Source: Cenococcum geophilum 1.58 (Eukaryota > Ascomycota > Dothideomycetes > Gloniales > Gloniaceae). Taken from it: a stretch of 64,000 nucleotides of DNA. Of this stretch, positions 36,930-48,539 are shown piece after piece. The DNA lies in contig KV748193.1 of assembly GCA_001692895.1 (NCBI GenBank), positions 744,001 to 808,000 of the forward strand, given 5' to 3'. Each line of letters opens with the position of its first letter. The stretch's first letter is position 1. The notes below the pieces were generated by a model. That model had not been told where the DNA came from. It saw only the letters and a list, made by a program, of their open reading frames with translations, and searched no databases. A program made the translations under genes and the position numbers.

Positions 36930-39900
36930 CTACCCCCCCTCCTATAGAGGCGGAGCTCCGGCGACGCTGTGGTTACTATATATATATAAAAGGGACACTT
37001 AGGGTATAGAAAAGAAGAAAGGGGGGTATCACTAAAGGCTTAAAACAACGTTATGTAATAAGGCTTGGTATCTAAAAATCCGACCAATTAGATAACTTTA
37101 ACCGCCGGTTAAAGTTCCTAGACATCTTAACGATATTCCGGTTACGTAATCGTACTTTACCGCAATCTAACGGTAATCTAACGGCAATTTGCCCCTACAT
37201 GGCAATGTACAACGGTTTAACTCTATAAGGGCTCCCATAGAGGATTAGGTATAAAATCTCTACTTAGGCCCAGTTTCTATAGGTTTGCGTAGTAAAAGTC
37301 GCTAATTAGATCCTTTGCATTTTTAAAGTCTTTCTATAGTTGCCATTCTGGCTAATTTATATTAAATCCTGTGTATATAGCTCTGTAGTAAAGCCATCGT
37401 CCTCTACCTTTACCAAAGTATTTAGAGTTAATAATTCGTTTAATGGTCCACTCCTCGTGGTTCTCGTCTTCGTTCTCGTCTCGGATTAGTACTAGTGGGG
37501 GTTTAGGCTGTATCTGCCCCGGTAAGGGGTTAGGCTGGTAAAGGTGTAGTAGCTATGGGTGAAATACAGGCCATATCCCGCGGGTGGCTAGGGTAGGCGG
37601 GAGCTCTAGCTTATATACGGCTCCCCTATCAATGACTTATTTAATTAGGTAGGGGCTAAGGTTCTTATAATTAAGTGACTTTATAGGCCTCTATGTAGAG
37701 ATATTACGTGCATCTAGCCATACCTAGTCGCCAACACGTATCTCCGGTGGTGGCGTTCTATAACAGTCAGCGAAGTAGGCCTACTTTGCTTAAGCCTAGG
37801 CCATTTCTCCCTTATAGTAGTCGAGTAGATTTTTTATGCGGTCTATATGCTGGTCGGCAAGTAGCATCTTAAGGCGTTTTCTATATAGCAGTTTCTTATT
37901 AATAGGTTCTGGTGGTTCTATGCCGGATTAGGGGTAATATCCCTTATTCGCGAAGAACGGGGTAAGTCCTGTAGTAGTTAAGACGTGGTTATTCGCTGCG
38001 AATTTACCCAGTGGGAGGTAATCCACCTAGTCATCTTGACTATAGGCGACTACCTATCGTAGGTACGCTTTTATACTAGCATTAGCGTTTTCCAGTTGCC
38101 TAGCAGTTTCGTGGTAAAAGGATATAGATATCTTAACGGAGATACTAAGGCGTTAGTAGATTCGTCTCTATATATTAGAGCCGAACTATATACCTTAGTC
38201 GGACGTAATTAAGTTAGGTAACCTATATAATCGGTAGATTTCATAGAGGAAGGTATTAGTGACGTTACTAACGGCTACGCCTTCGGTTGGGACGTAGTGG
38301 CGCTCTTTTATAAGTCGGTATATTATTATAAGGATGTTCTTATAGGTATGGCTATATCGCTTATAGGGTGGTAGGTTAACAACGAAATCTATGGCGATAT
38401 CTGCCTATTATTATATAGGTACTAGTAGAGGGTGTAGTAGTCCTTGGTACTTTATATTAAAGGCCTTAGCGCGCTTATAACCGTAGTAGGCGCCTATAAA
38501 GCGTTCAACTAAGTCTATTATTTTAGGCTAGAAGTAGTATCAGCTAAGAAGCTTATAGGTTCCTCCTCTACCTAGGTGGCCGCTTAATCGGAGGTCGTAG
38601 GCCATTTAGATTAGTTACCGTTGTAAATTTTCTAAGTTAGGGATAAATAGACGGCCTCTATAATAGAGCCTGTTCTCTTTTACTTCTAAGGCTGCTATAT
38701 TAATCTAGCCTAAGCTTTAGAGTTTAGTTGGCAGCGTACGGGCGCCAGCGGTCTTTGCGGTAATAAGTTAATACAGTAATAGGTTAACAGAGGTGTTATA
38801 TGCCGTGGTAATAAGCTTGTTAATTTTAGGAGGTAATTCTAGTTCTGTGGTGTGGAGCTAAGGTATAGTTAGCTCTATTGTAGGTAGTATACCTAGGGCT
38901 AAATTCCGTGCTTTTAGGATTGTCTGTTATTGGAACTGGTTGTAGGGGTTATCTTTAGACTAAGGAAGGTCTTGTAAGCGGCGTGTTAGGCTATTAGGCT
39001 TAGTACTTTATACTCCTAGCCTATATACAATTTTAAAGTTAAAACTAGAAAGGAACTCGTTCTAGCGTGCTTAGCATTAGTTTAGCTATTTTATAGTTAT
39101 AAAGTACTTAAGGTTGCGATAATCCGTAAGGACTTTAGTTAGCTGGTTAGGTTCTGCTAAGGAGAGTTTTAGTTAGAATTCCTTAAACGCTTATACAATC
39201 GTGAGAAGTTCCTTATTATAGATCTTATAGTTACATTCTTATGGTGTAAGCTTAGATAAATAGAATGTGACTAGGTAGAGGAGACCGTTGTCACCTATTT
39301 AGGAGAGGATACCTGCGTTAACGTGGTCTGAGGAGTCAGTCTTAAGATAGAGTTATTATCCTGGTATAAAGTAAGCTAGGATAAGTACTTTAGTAAAAGC
39401 ATCTTTAAGGTCTTAGAACGCCTTCTTGTATTTAGGCGTCCAGATAAAACGTAGATATATTTTTCTTCCTTTCGCGGAAAGGCCCTTTGTTCGTATTATT
39501 GCTGTAAGTGGTGCTATAACACCCGAGAAGTTGTATATAAATTTTTGATAAAAGTTAGCGAAACTAAGGAAAGCTTATACGTCTTTAATGCAGTTAGGGG
39601 TTTGCTATTTAGTAATTATATATACCTTCTTAGGGTCTATATAGACACCCTTAGTAGTAACAATTAATCTAAGGTATTTTACTTCTGTGACTAAGAATTT
39701 ATACTTCTTTAAATCAATATAAAGTCCTACGTCCCTAAGGCGTTGTAGGACCTTTTAAACGTGCTCAGTATGCTTAAAAGGGTTATTGCTATAAATAAGT
39801 ATATCGTCTAGGTACGCAGAGCAGAAGTCGTTAAGGTAGTTCTATAAGGCATTATTAATATAGCTTTAGAAGCTGCCTGGGCCGTTGTATACGCTAAAGG

Positions 39901-40923
39901 GCATAATAGTATATTCAAATTAGCCAAAGCGCGATGTAAATGCGGTTTTCCATTCGTCACCTTCTCGTATTTAGAGGCGGTTAAAGGCAGCGATAATATC
40001 AAGCTTAGTATAGATTTTGGCTTAATTAAGCCGCTTAAGAGTCTCACGTATAAGCGGTATAGGGTATTGGTTCTTAATTATAATAGCGTTAAGTCCTCTA
40101 TAGTTAACGTAGAATTAAATACCTCCTCCTAGCTTCTTAGTAAGGAGGATAGGGGCGGCTACTAGGGACATACTAGGGCGAATAAACCCTTTGTTAAGGT
40201 GTTTGTTAATATACTTTTTAACAACTAAAAGTTCATCTTTTGATATTAGGTAGGGTCTCTTATAGAGTAGCGTTTTTCCTTATTTAATATTAATGGCATG
40301 GTCATTAGGTTAATATAGGGGGAATATATTTACGCTCTTTTGTAAGCACACGTTAATAAAGTTATAGTACCTCTTAGGGAGGAGCTTGCGGAGTTCCTTA
40401 TTAGTAAGTCCTTTTTTAAGCTTTATAAACTTCTTAAAGTCTAAAGGTAAAAGTCCATAGAGTTTTATGGGGGCATCGTTTTTTAGAAGGTTAACTATAT
40501 CTATCCTATTACTATAAAGGACGTAGTCCTATTCTTTATTAAGCTTATATAGTTATAATCAGAAGGCTGCAGTAACGGTTTAGCCTTTCCTACATACTAT
40601 ACGGTAGAAGGCCGCGGCACTTATATAGTGGTAGTTAGTCATAGGTAGGGTAATAAAGGGTTCCTTAAGTTAGTATCCTAGGGAGTAGATAGAGGCGGCT
40701 AGGCTATATCCTAGGCAGGTCTCTCTACAGTATTTAGAGTTAAAGGTTACTTCTCTCTTTTTCCAGTTAATAGCGGGGTTATATTATTTAAGCTAGTTTA
40801 TTCTAAGGATAATAGGGTAGTTAGTAAGTGGTGTAATATAGGCCTAGAGTTCTTCCTGGTGCCCATTTATATCTAGGTAGAGTTATACTATATAGGTAAT
40901 CTTCTATACGGTATAACTACCGT

Positions 40924-40996
40924 NNGNNAGTTATAGGGCGNNGGCTTTNNTAAGGGGTAAGNTANGTANGTTATAAGTNNNNACAAATTANGTATN
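40924..40996. other. Scattered ambiguous bases (N)
   Basis: More than a dozen N positions are interspersed with called bases inside fossil F. They mark low-confidence or collapsed-repeat consensus, not a sized gap. Confidence 0.95.
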
Positions 40997-42889
40997 TATA
41001 AATTTATTAGTAGCTCCGCAATTAATTATAGAACGGCTTTTATATTATTTTTTAGCAGTAGTTCCTATTATAGGTAAAACTATCTATTTCCGTCCATTTA
41101 TCTTTACTAAGTCATCTATTAAGCAGGCCGATATATAAATCCCCTTATTATTAGGGCGTCCCAACCTATGACTTAGGGCTGGGACTTGGCGTTTTCTATT
41201 TCCGTATCTAACTCTACCGCTATTACTGCGTCTTTGTCTTATACAGTAGTGGTATATAGCGACGTATTTAGTGTTTAAGGTACTAGGTTAGGTATTAGGC
41301 AGCAGCTGCTAAACCTAGCCATTAGGCAGTTTAGGCTATAGCTATAATAGCCTTCTTAACGACATCTATAGCAACGCTTTAGCTTCTAGAGTAGCTCGCG
41401 TTCTCCATCTAGTAGCTTCTGCGGGAAGGTTGGTATAGAAAGGTCGATATTAGGACTAGTAGTATTACTTAGGGTAGTAGGCGTTGGTAGTTTAGTAGGT
41501 CCGGAGGGCTTTTATAGGGAGGTCTTTAGGTAGGGGTTTACAATAGCGATCTAATTTAGTCGTTGTTTAATCTTCTATATAGCTGCTACTATATTATAAA
41601 CATTATTGTAGTTATAGCTAGCGGCTGCGTGACTAAGGCGATAAGTGACTTTTTTAAGGAGATCTTCCTAGTCTTTAGTATTGTCTTAGGTGAGAGCTCT
41701 GGTATATTCCTGGAATTTAATATAGAACTCATTAAATAATTTAGTAGGGCTTATCTTTAGGGCACGTAGTTTAGCTCGGTTAGTGGCCAGTAGGTCATAG
41801 TCGCGGTATATTAGGTTAAGATCATTAAGGACTTCTTAATAGAACTACCACTTCCAGGGGCTATTAGTCTCCTATTAGGCGAAGAGTCTATTAAATAGTA
41901 TACCCTTTATTCGCCTAATAATATAGCCAATCTTAGTATCTTCCGTAGGAAAAAGGCAGGCGCTCTAAGTTAGTTTCTCGCGGATTTACATCTTCTAGTA
42001 GCTGTATTCTTTGCGGTCTCCCTAAAAAACTAGGGGATTAGGGTAACGTATATTAGACCCTACAGTAGCAGCTTAGGTTTAGTTGTTATAGCTTTCATTA
42101 TCGCTTTAGTAGGGGTTTCTATTAGGTAAGGCTGCTCGGCGCTAACCCTCTATTAAGCGTTAAGTAGGTAAAGTTACTAGGGGCGTAGAGACTTAAGTGG
42201 CGTTATATACAGTAGAGAGGTGTCTAGTATTATTATAAATGTACTTATTAAGCTAAGATTATAGGTATTTAATTATGCCTTCTCTTTTAGTGACCGTAGT
42301 AATAAGTGCAATCTCAGCCTTCTTTAACTATTAGACGTCGCGTTTAGACACACAGAGGTCATCTTCAGTTTCTTAACACGTGTTATTAGCGAGCGCCTCA
42401 CAAGCTTATAGGTCTTAGATAATATCGCGATCTTAGGCAGTACGCATCTCGGCTTATATAAGCTTTAGGTAGTAGTTCTATAGAAGGCAGTAGTATTTAT
42501 TAGGTTCTCGTGCTACCATTTTTATAAACATCTTAGCGTCTCGTATTTTAATTTTAATAGGTAGTAGCCCTTCTACTTACTTGTCCGTAGTTATATAGTT
42601 AATAAAAGATAAGACATTATTAGTGTCCATCTCCTTAGGGGTTAAGGCTAGGGCTAATAAATCAAATTCTCCTAGGATTAATTGGCGTCATAGGTTAAGT
42701 ATAGGTATTGAATTATTCTTTGGGTTTAATATAGTGGCTAGTAAGGAATATCGTCTTACTATTATGGGTTCCTTAGAAGTATAAAGTAAGGTAACTCATA
42801 GGCACGCTGCTTTTGGCAGCGCCTATAGTATTACAAAGACGTAGAATTAGTTATAGGCTGGGTGTCGGTAGTAAAAAGGCGTAACGTAA

Positions 42890-43081
42890 TATCACGGGAC
42901 GGGGCAGTGGCTACAAGACGTATGTATTTGAGGAGTTTACAAGACGTTACGCGATCGATCGTAAGGGTCGAGGGCGTAAGGAGGTGATATACCTACGCGT
43001 AGCTAACATAAGCTGTACGCGAGGTGTACGTAAGAGCACGGGGCTCTCCTATAGAGGCCCCTGCGGTGGGGTTCCGTGATA
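42890..43081 (-). repeat. 5' LTR of gypsy fossil F (192 bp)
   Basis: Partner of 36738-36929, with inverted ends TATCACGG/CCGTGATA. Differences from the partner are mostly transitions. Confidence 0.88.
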
Positions 43082-46000
43082 AACTGCTACTAGTAATATA
43101 TAGTTTCTTATTACTCCACTATCTATTAGTGCTTTAAACTATTAATCTTACTATTTAACTTATAGGTTTAGGTATTATCCTTAAATTTCTTTAAGGGTCT
43201 AAGGCTTTATTACTAGTTCCCTCTAGTTTTATAGGCCTCTACTTTTCCTAACTATTAGCTACTTAATTCTATTTATACTTAGTCTACTTATAGCTAATAC
43301 TTAGTTCGCTTTTTATCTTTAATATACTATAGATATATATTCTTTAGGCATTCCTACTACTATTATTTATCTAGGTATTCTTCCGTAAGGAATCTTCCTA
43401 GCTAAAGTATTAAGTCCCTTTAGCTTTATACTTCTATTAGGTGCCAACTATATATATACTTAATATTTTAGTATTTTGCCTTATCCGGTGCCTAATATAT
43501 CCTTATTAAGTACTTTTGGTTTTTATCTTTAGGTGCTCTATATATATTATACGCATTATTTATATATATAATCTATACTAATATATAATATGCTTAGTGT
43601 CTTAGGTTAACTTTTAGCTTATTTTTATTCTTAAGTTTAAACCTTTTTTATATTAATCTAAGCGTTATAACTTTATTTATAGGTACTAAGATTTACCTCT
43701 CGCTTCTCTAGTCCTCTAATTACTTCTTTAGATCTTTTAACGTTATAATTAAGGCTCCTTTAATATAACTTATAGCCTTTTCTATAATTAGGTAGTCTTA
43801 AATAACTTTTTTATCTAACTATATATAGAAATCTTCCCACTTGTTATTATATTATTATCTATACCACTTTTAGTATAACCCTTTAAGTATATACAGCTTA
43901 TCTATAAGGAAGTATCTTCTTATTACTGCGTTATAATAGCCTTTTATATATCGTTCCTTAAACCTAGTTAAAATCCCTAAATCTTTTTCTTATTCCAGTT
44001 TAATAAGCTACTTAACTCTTAGTATGCCTAGTCTAGACCTATTAGTAATTCTTTATATAGGTGCTCTATCCCTTATATAACTTAGTATACTAAATCTCTT
44101 ATTTAGTTTCTAATTTTATTATAAGGTAATTCTTGCTCTAAATTCCTCTATGGTTTCCTTTCTTTCGCGTCTTATAAATAGATCCTTAAAGTTTTCTTAC
44201 TTCTTAGTCTTATTAATAGTCCTTATTTATATCTTAAAGTCTTGGTTTTATAGAATTCTTAATCCTAAGCTTGCTTCTGTCTTAAGCTTTACTCCTACCT
44301 TAGTCTAACTAGGCTTAGGTATTCTTATCTTATCTTAAGAGTCTTAAATCTTACTTATCTTAAGAGTCTTAAATCTTACTTATCTTATTTTAAGAGTCTT
44401 ATACCTATAGGAAACTCTATCCCAAGCTTATTCGTATATCTTTAAACTAAGCTATTACCCTACTCTATTAGTTTCTATCTGTTATAGGTCCTTAAGTATA
44501 CCTTATCTTATCTTAAAAATCTTAGTTATCTCTTATCTTATCTTAAGAATCTTAAGCCTTTAGCCTTTTGCCTTTATTAAGTAATAAATTAGCACTAGCA
44601 GTTGTCTGCTTACTTAATCTCTATAAAATACTATTCCTTTCGTCTCGTAAAGCGATAGATGCCGTATCTAACGGTATTATAATTCCCGTTACTAAACCTT
44701 GCTTTATAGCGGTCTTAGTCTCTACTTCTAATATAACTTCTTTAAGGTTTACACGCTCTTAGTAAGCTACCTTTATTACCTTATCGTCTGTAAATATTTC
44801 GCCTATATTAAACTCATCGTCTTTAATATCTAATCTACGTAATAGTTCGTTGGTTCCCCTATATTTTAAGAATTTTAGATCCTATAGCTAATAGCTTACG
44901 CTATACTTAGCGTCTTTATAAATTTGGTATGCGTTATTATAATAAAACGCGAAACTTCTAATTAAACACTCTTTTATTCCTTGCAGTATACTATCGTCCC
45001 TTTATATATATATCTTTTACTAGTCTAGTTCCCTTTATTATATAGTAACTCTAACTATCTTTATAATCCCTTATAAAGTAACCTTATTTCCCATAATTTA
45101 TATAAGCTCCGTCCTTAAACTACTAACTTTACTATAGAGTTCGCCTAAATATCTTCTGCTGCTAAGATCCCTAGTTTAGCCTCTGCTCCTTAGTCCTATA
45201 ATTACTAAATCCTTAACCTCTAGGTTTCTATAGTTTCTTACTCTATCTCTTATAGGCTTCTTTAGTACTACTTAGGTCTATTAGCTCTACGCTATACTAT
45301 AGTTTCTAATTCGGCTTTAGTTATTATATACTCTACACCTTATATAACTATAGAACTCTATCCTAACCTCTCTTAGCCTATTCCCTTTAGTAGATCTAAT
45401 TATTAATCTTAATTACTTAATCTATTAACTCCTGTAGGGTATCCGTATCTTCTATTAGAATAATTACGTCCTAAACTTTAGCCTTAAGTCCCTATTTATA
45501 CTATGCTATAAGCACCTTATTATTCCACTTAACTTATATAGCTAACGTCTAGAACTACGTTATATACTTAATTACTAAGGTTTATTGCGTAATATTTTAA
45601 AGTTTTCTTTCTGCTGTAGTTACTGCCTCTAGGTCTCTAAACATTTATATAAGTTACTCCGTAAACCCTTCCTAGCTTAAGAACATAAATTATACCTCTT
45701 AATTAGTAGTTGTTATTCCGTTTACTTATATTTCTATAAGGTAAAACTTAAACTACTTAAGTGCCCTTCCTAATAGGAATAGTCCCGCATATACTATTCG
45801 ATCCATAGGTATTAGTAGCTTTACTCCTTACGTAACCTTAAAGTATATTTACGTAAGGAATCCTTTAAGCTTTAATCTTTCTCCTAAGTACCTTTTAATT
45901 AATAGTAACTTAATCTTTACCGCTCCTATTCTAACCCCTTCTTCTAGCGCCGCACTATTAGTTATTAGTTAGTCGACTATCTCTTATAATTATTTAACCG

Positions 46001-46148
46001 TTATAAATTGCTATAAGTTAGTATCCGCTATACTAGTATTACCTCCTAACCCTAAAGTAGTTGCCGCCGTTAATGGCGTTATAGTGGCTGCTTTTAGTGG
46101 CATATTGTTTAACTTTCTATATTTAATACTGTAACTAGGTAGTAATTA

Positions 46149-46237
46149 TATAACGGAACCTTATAGCAAGTACTACAATAGGCTTATTATTAGGCTAAGT
46201 GTATAGGTAATGCAAATTAAAGTTAATAACGTAATAA
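46149..46237 (-). repeat. LTR of gypsy fossil E, first fragment
   Basis: Matches the start (plus-strand reading) of the B LTR and stops at gtaataa, where the Helitron begins. The LTR resumes at 54639. Confidence 0.82.
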
Positions 46238-47029
46238 TTAACCCGAGGTACGAGTGGTCTATACTTTTAGGTTAGGTGTTTAAATTTTCAAACTTCCGCC
46301 AAGCCAGCTTTTAATTGGTTTGAAAGTTGGCTTCTAATTAGTTAGAAAAAAAGTTATAGGCGGTAGGTTGTAGCAGAATCCACGTAACGAACATCAAAAT
46401 ACTATAAATATTAAAATATCTTAGTATTGCACCTTCCTTTTTATTAACACCTCTATTAATACCACTATATACATTATATATATAGCAGATCCTACTACAA
46501 TTAAGTACAGCAAGTGCTATATCCATAAGCCCCGCCTTAACTTTATAAAAGACGGCCCTTTAAAGAAGCTTTTAAAGCTATGCCAGTTATATCGGTCAAA
46601 GGTGCGTCTTCCCTATTTATTACTTCTACTTCTGCTTACCTTTTTAGGCCTCCAAATATAATTTAAATAAGCGGAGAGCTCTTATAGAGTTAGGCTCTAC
46701 TACTAAAAATCGTCCTATAAGGCGCTAGCGAACTACTCTACCTAAAAACGATACCGAGAACTTCTTCCTACCTCGCGGCCAGAACAGCCAAGATACCCCT
46801 AAAATAGCTTAATGGCGGAAGACAATTAGGGCAATACAACGGGAGCACCGCATTCTTAATTGGCGGGGTAAAGCTCACTCGCCTACTCCTCCGCTATATA
46901 CTATAGATAAAGCTCCGTGCAGTAGAAGAGGCACTCTAAATAGCCTAAATACGTCCTTACCGGAACTAGCTCCTATGCCTACTCTACCGCTAATACCTAC
47001 TCTACCGCCAATACCACCTTCCTTGCGGC

Positions 47030-47135
47030 AAGCTCCCTCGCGGTAAGCTCCCTTACGGCAAGCCCCCTTATGGCAAGCTCCCTCATAGCAAGCTCCCTTA
47101 CGGCAAGCTCCCTCGCGGCAAGCTCCAACTACGGC
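47030..47135 (+). repeat. 15-bp coding minisatellite (QAPLR-type) in the Helitron N-terminus
   Basis: About seven units of the form gcaagctcccttacg, in phase with the Rep-helicase frame. They would encode a pentapeptide repeat of the QAPLR/QAPSR type just upstream of the conserved zinc-binding block. The units are GC-rich and less RIP-like than the flanks. The minus-strand open frame over this stretch is a shadow of the repeat. Confidence 0.75.
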
Positions 47136-48146
47136 CACACCCGTTTCGGCTGTCGATTGGGAGCGAATCAAGAAGTTCAGGAGTATACTACAGGCTGAAT
47201 GCATGGAGACGTGCAGCCGTTGCAAGGAGCGGTAGTTCTAAATGGGCCTAGCTACGGAGGGTGACAATATAGGTGTATGCAAAGCCTGCGTTAAGGACGC
47301 CAATAGCCTTAAGGATCCAACCCTTCCTCCCCTATTTAGTGAAAGCAACGGGCTCAATCTGGGGCCTGTTCCTAGCTTCCTACCTATACTTACCGCGGTA
47401 GAGGAGCTTCTAATTGCGCGCGTATACGTTTATCTGCAAGTCGTGCGTATACGTGGCCAGCAACACCGCTATACTAGCCATGTTTGCTACTTTGGCCAGA
47501 ACATACTAAAGACTTAGAGGCAGCTACTACGGCTACCTACTAAACTTAATATACTAGTCGTGAAGCCTACAGCAGTAGAGGGTGGCGAATACCTAAGTCG
47601 GCGGTTTACTAAGCGGTATACCATAAGGCGCTCTACTATAGCATAGTGGCTTTACTTTCTAAAGGTTAATTATTCTAATTATCGTGATGTTAAAATATAT
47701 AGCACCTGGCTTACTAGCTTACCTAAAAATGGCTCTATATTAGATTAGCTACCTTATATTAATAAGTTAGAGTCTAATTCTAGTGGCCCGACAGCTTACC
47801 TTACTACTCCTATATAATATCCTCCTACTATTAATCTTCTACCTACTGAGCTTAGCAGTAATATACTAGATAGCGAATTTAATAACGATATACTGGATAC
47901 TTTAGTTCCTAATCTAGTGCCTAACCTTAATAAATTAGAGCTTTTAGGTTGCAAGGTTTAACACTAATAAGACCTATAAGCGGGCTTAGAGGTTCCTACT
48001 ATGCAATAGACACCTCTCTCTAAGCGATTAGCTAGTTTTATTATACGCGGCGCCTTTCCTACCCTATTTCCTTATAGTAAAGCAGATTTTAATATACTAT
48101 AAAGCCGTACGGTTACCCTAGCTGCGTACGCTAAGCATATGCTTAA

Positions 48147-48539
48147 GGGGTCGTTCGGTTGCAAGTTCAGATCAGAATGAGGGCTTCAGAATGGATCTGA
48201 TCTGGAGCTCCAATCTGATTCTGAGGCGACCGTTCGGTTGAATTCCAGTTCAACTTGACTTCAGCCACAAATTTTTGATGTTCCTCTGACCGCCCAAAAA
48301 ACACGCTAAAAGTTACTAAAAATTTGGCAACTTTACCGCATATAGAATCTGAACTGAGGTCTTGGCGTTAGTTCAAATAAGGAGCTTCGAGCTCCTCATT
48401 TAAATCTGAAGGCTTCAGATTGCACATGTCCGTGCAACCCGTAGAGCCACAAACGCGTGTCAAATCGGGAAGGAACGCGTTCATTCTGCCGGACTTTCAG
48501 TTCAGATTCGATCTGACGCTTTTGCAACCGAACGACCCC
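48147..48539. mobile_element. PIF/Harbinger-type MITE, 393 bp, unmutated appearance
   Basis: Perfect 18-bp terminal inverted repeats GGGGTCGTTCGGTTGCAA, flanked by 3-bp TAA duplications (48144-48146 and 48540-48542), the TSD type of PIF/Harbinger elements. No transposase is encoded. Base composition is balanced and CpA/TpG are retained, in contrast to the host Helitron. It interrupts the Helitron coding region between AKHMLK and the following Y-x-DSRFG block. It is the youngest insertion visible in this stack. Confidence 0.88.

Larger units (their letters stand above)
36738..43081 (-). mobile_element. Second Ty3/gypsy family, fossil F, complete from LTR to LTR, 6,344 bp
   Basis: Flanked by a 5-bp duplication (aacta at 36733-36737, aactg at 43082-43086). 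The LTRs are 192 bp each: 36738-36929 and 42890-43081. On the minus strand: gag about 42700-41300 with a CX2CX4HX4C-type knuckle near 41350, protease about 41080-40900, RT about 40270-39740 with the Y-D-D region near 39800, RNase H about 39500-39150, integrase about 38600-37800 and a chromodomain-like end near 37450-37300. It is a gypsy chromovirus different in sequence and LTR from A-E. Structurally whole, but the coding region is broken many times. Scattered ambiguous bases occur at 40924-40996. Confidence 0.87.

Noticed and set aside
39808-40047. 79-codon minus-strand frame as a separate gene
   Set aside because: It is an out-of-phase reading within the RT region of fossil F, not a gene of its own.
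46875-47225. Minus-strand frame with repeated EGACRKGAC
   Set aside because: By-product of the 15-bp minisatellite; the plus strand continues into the conserved Helitron block.
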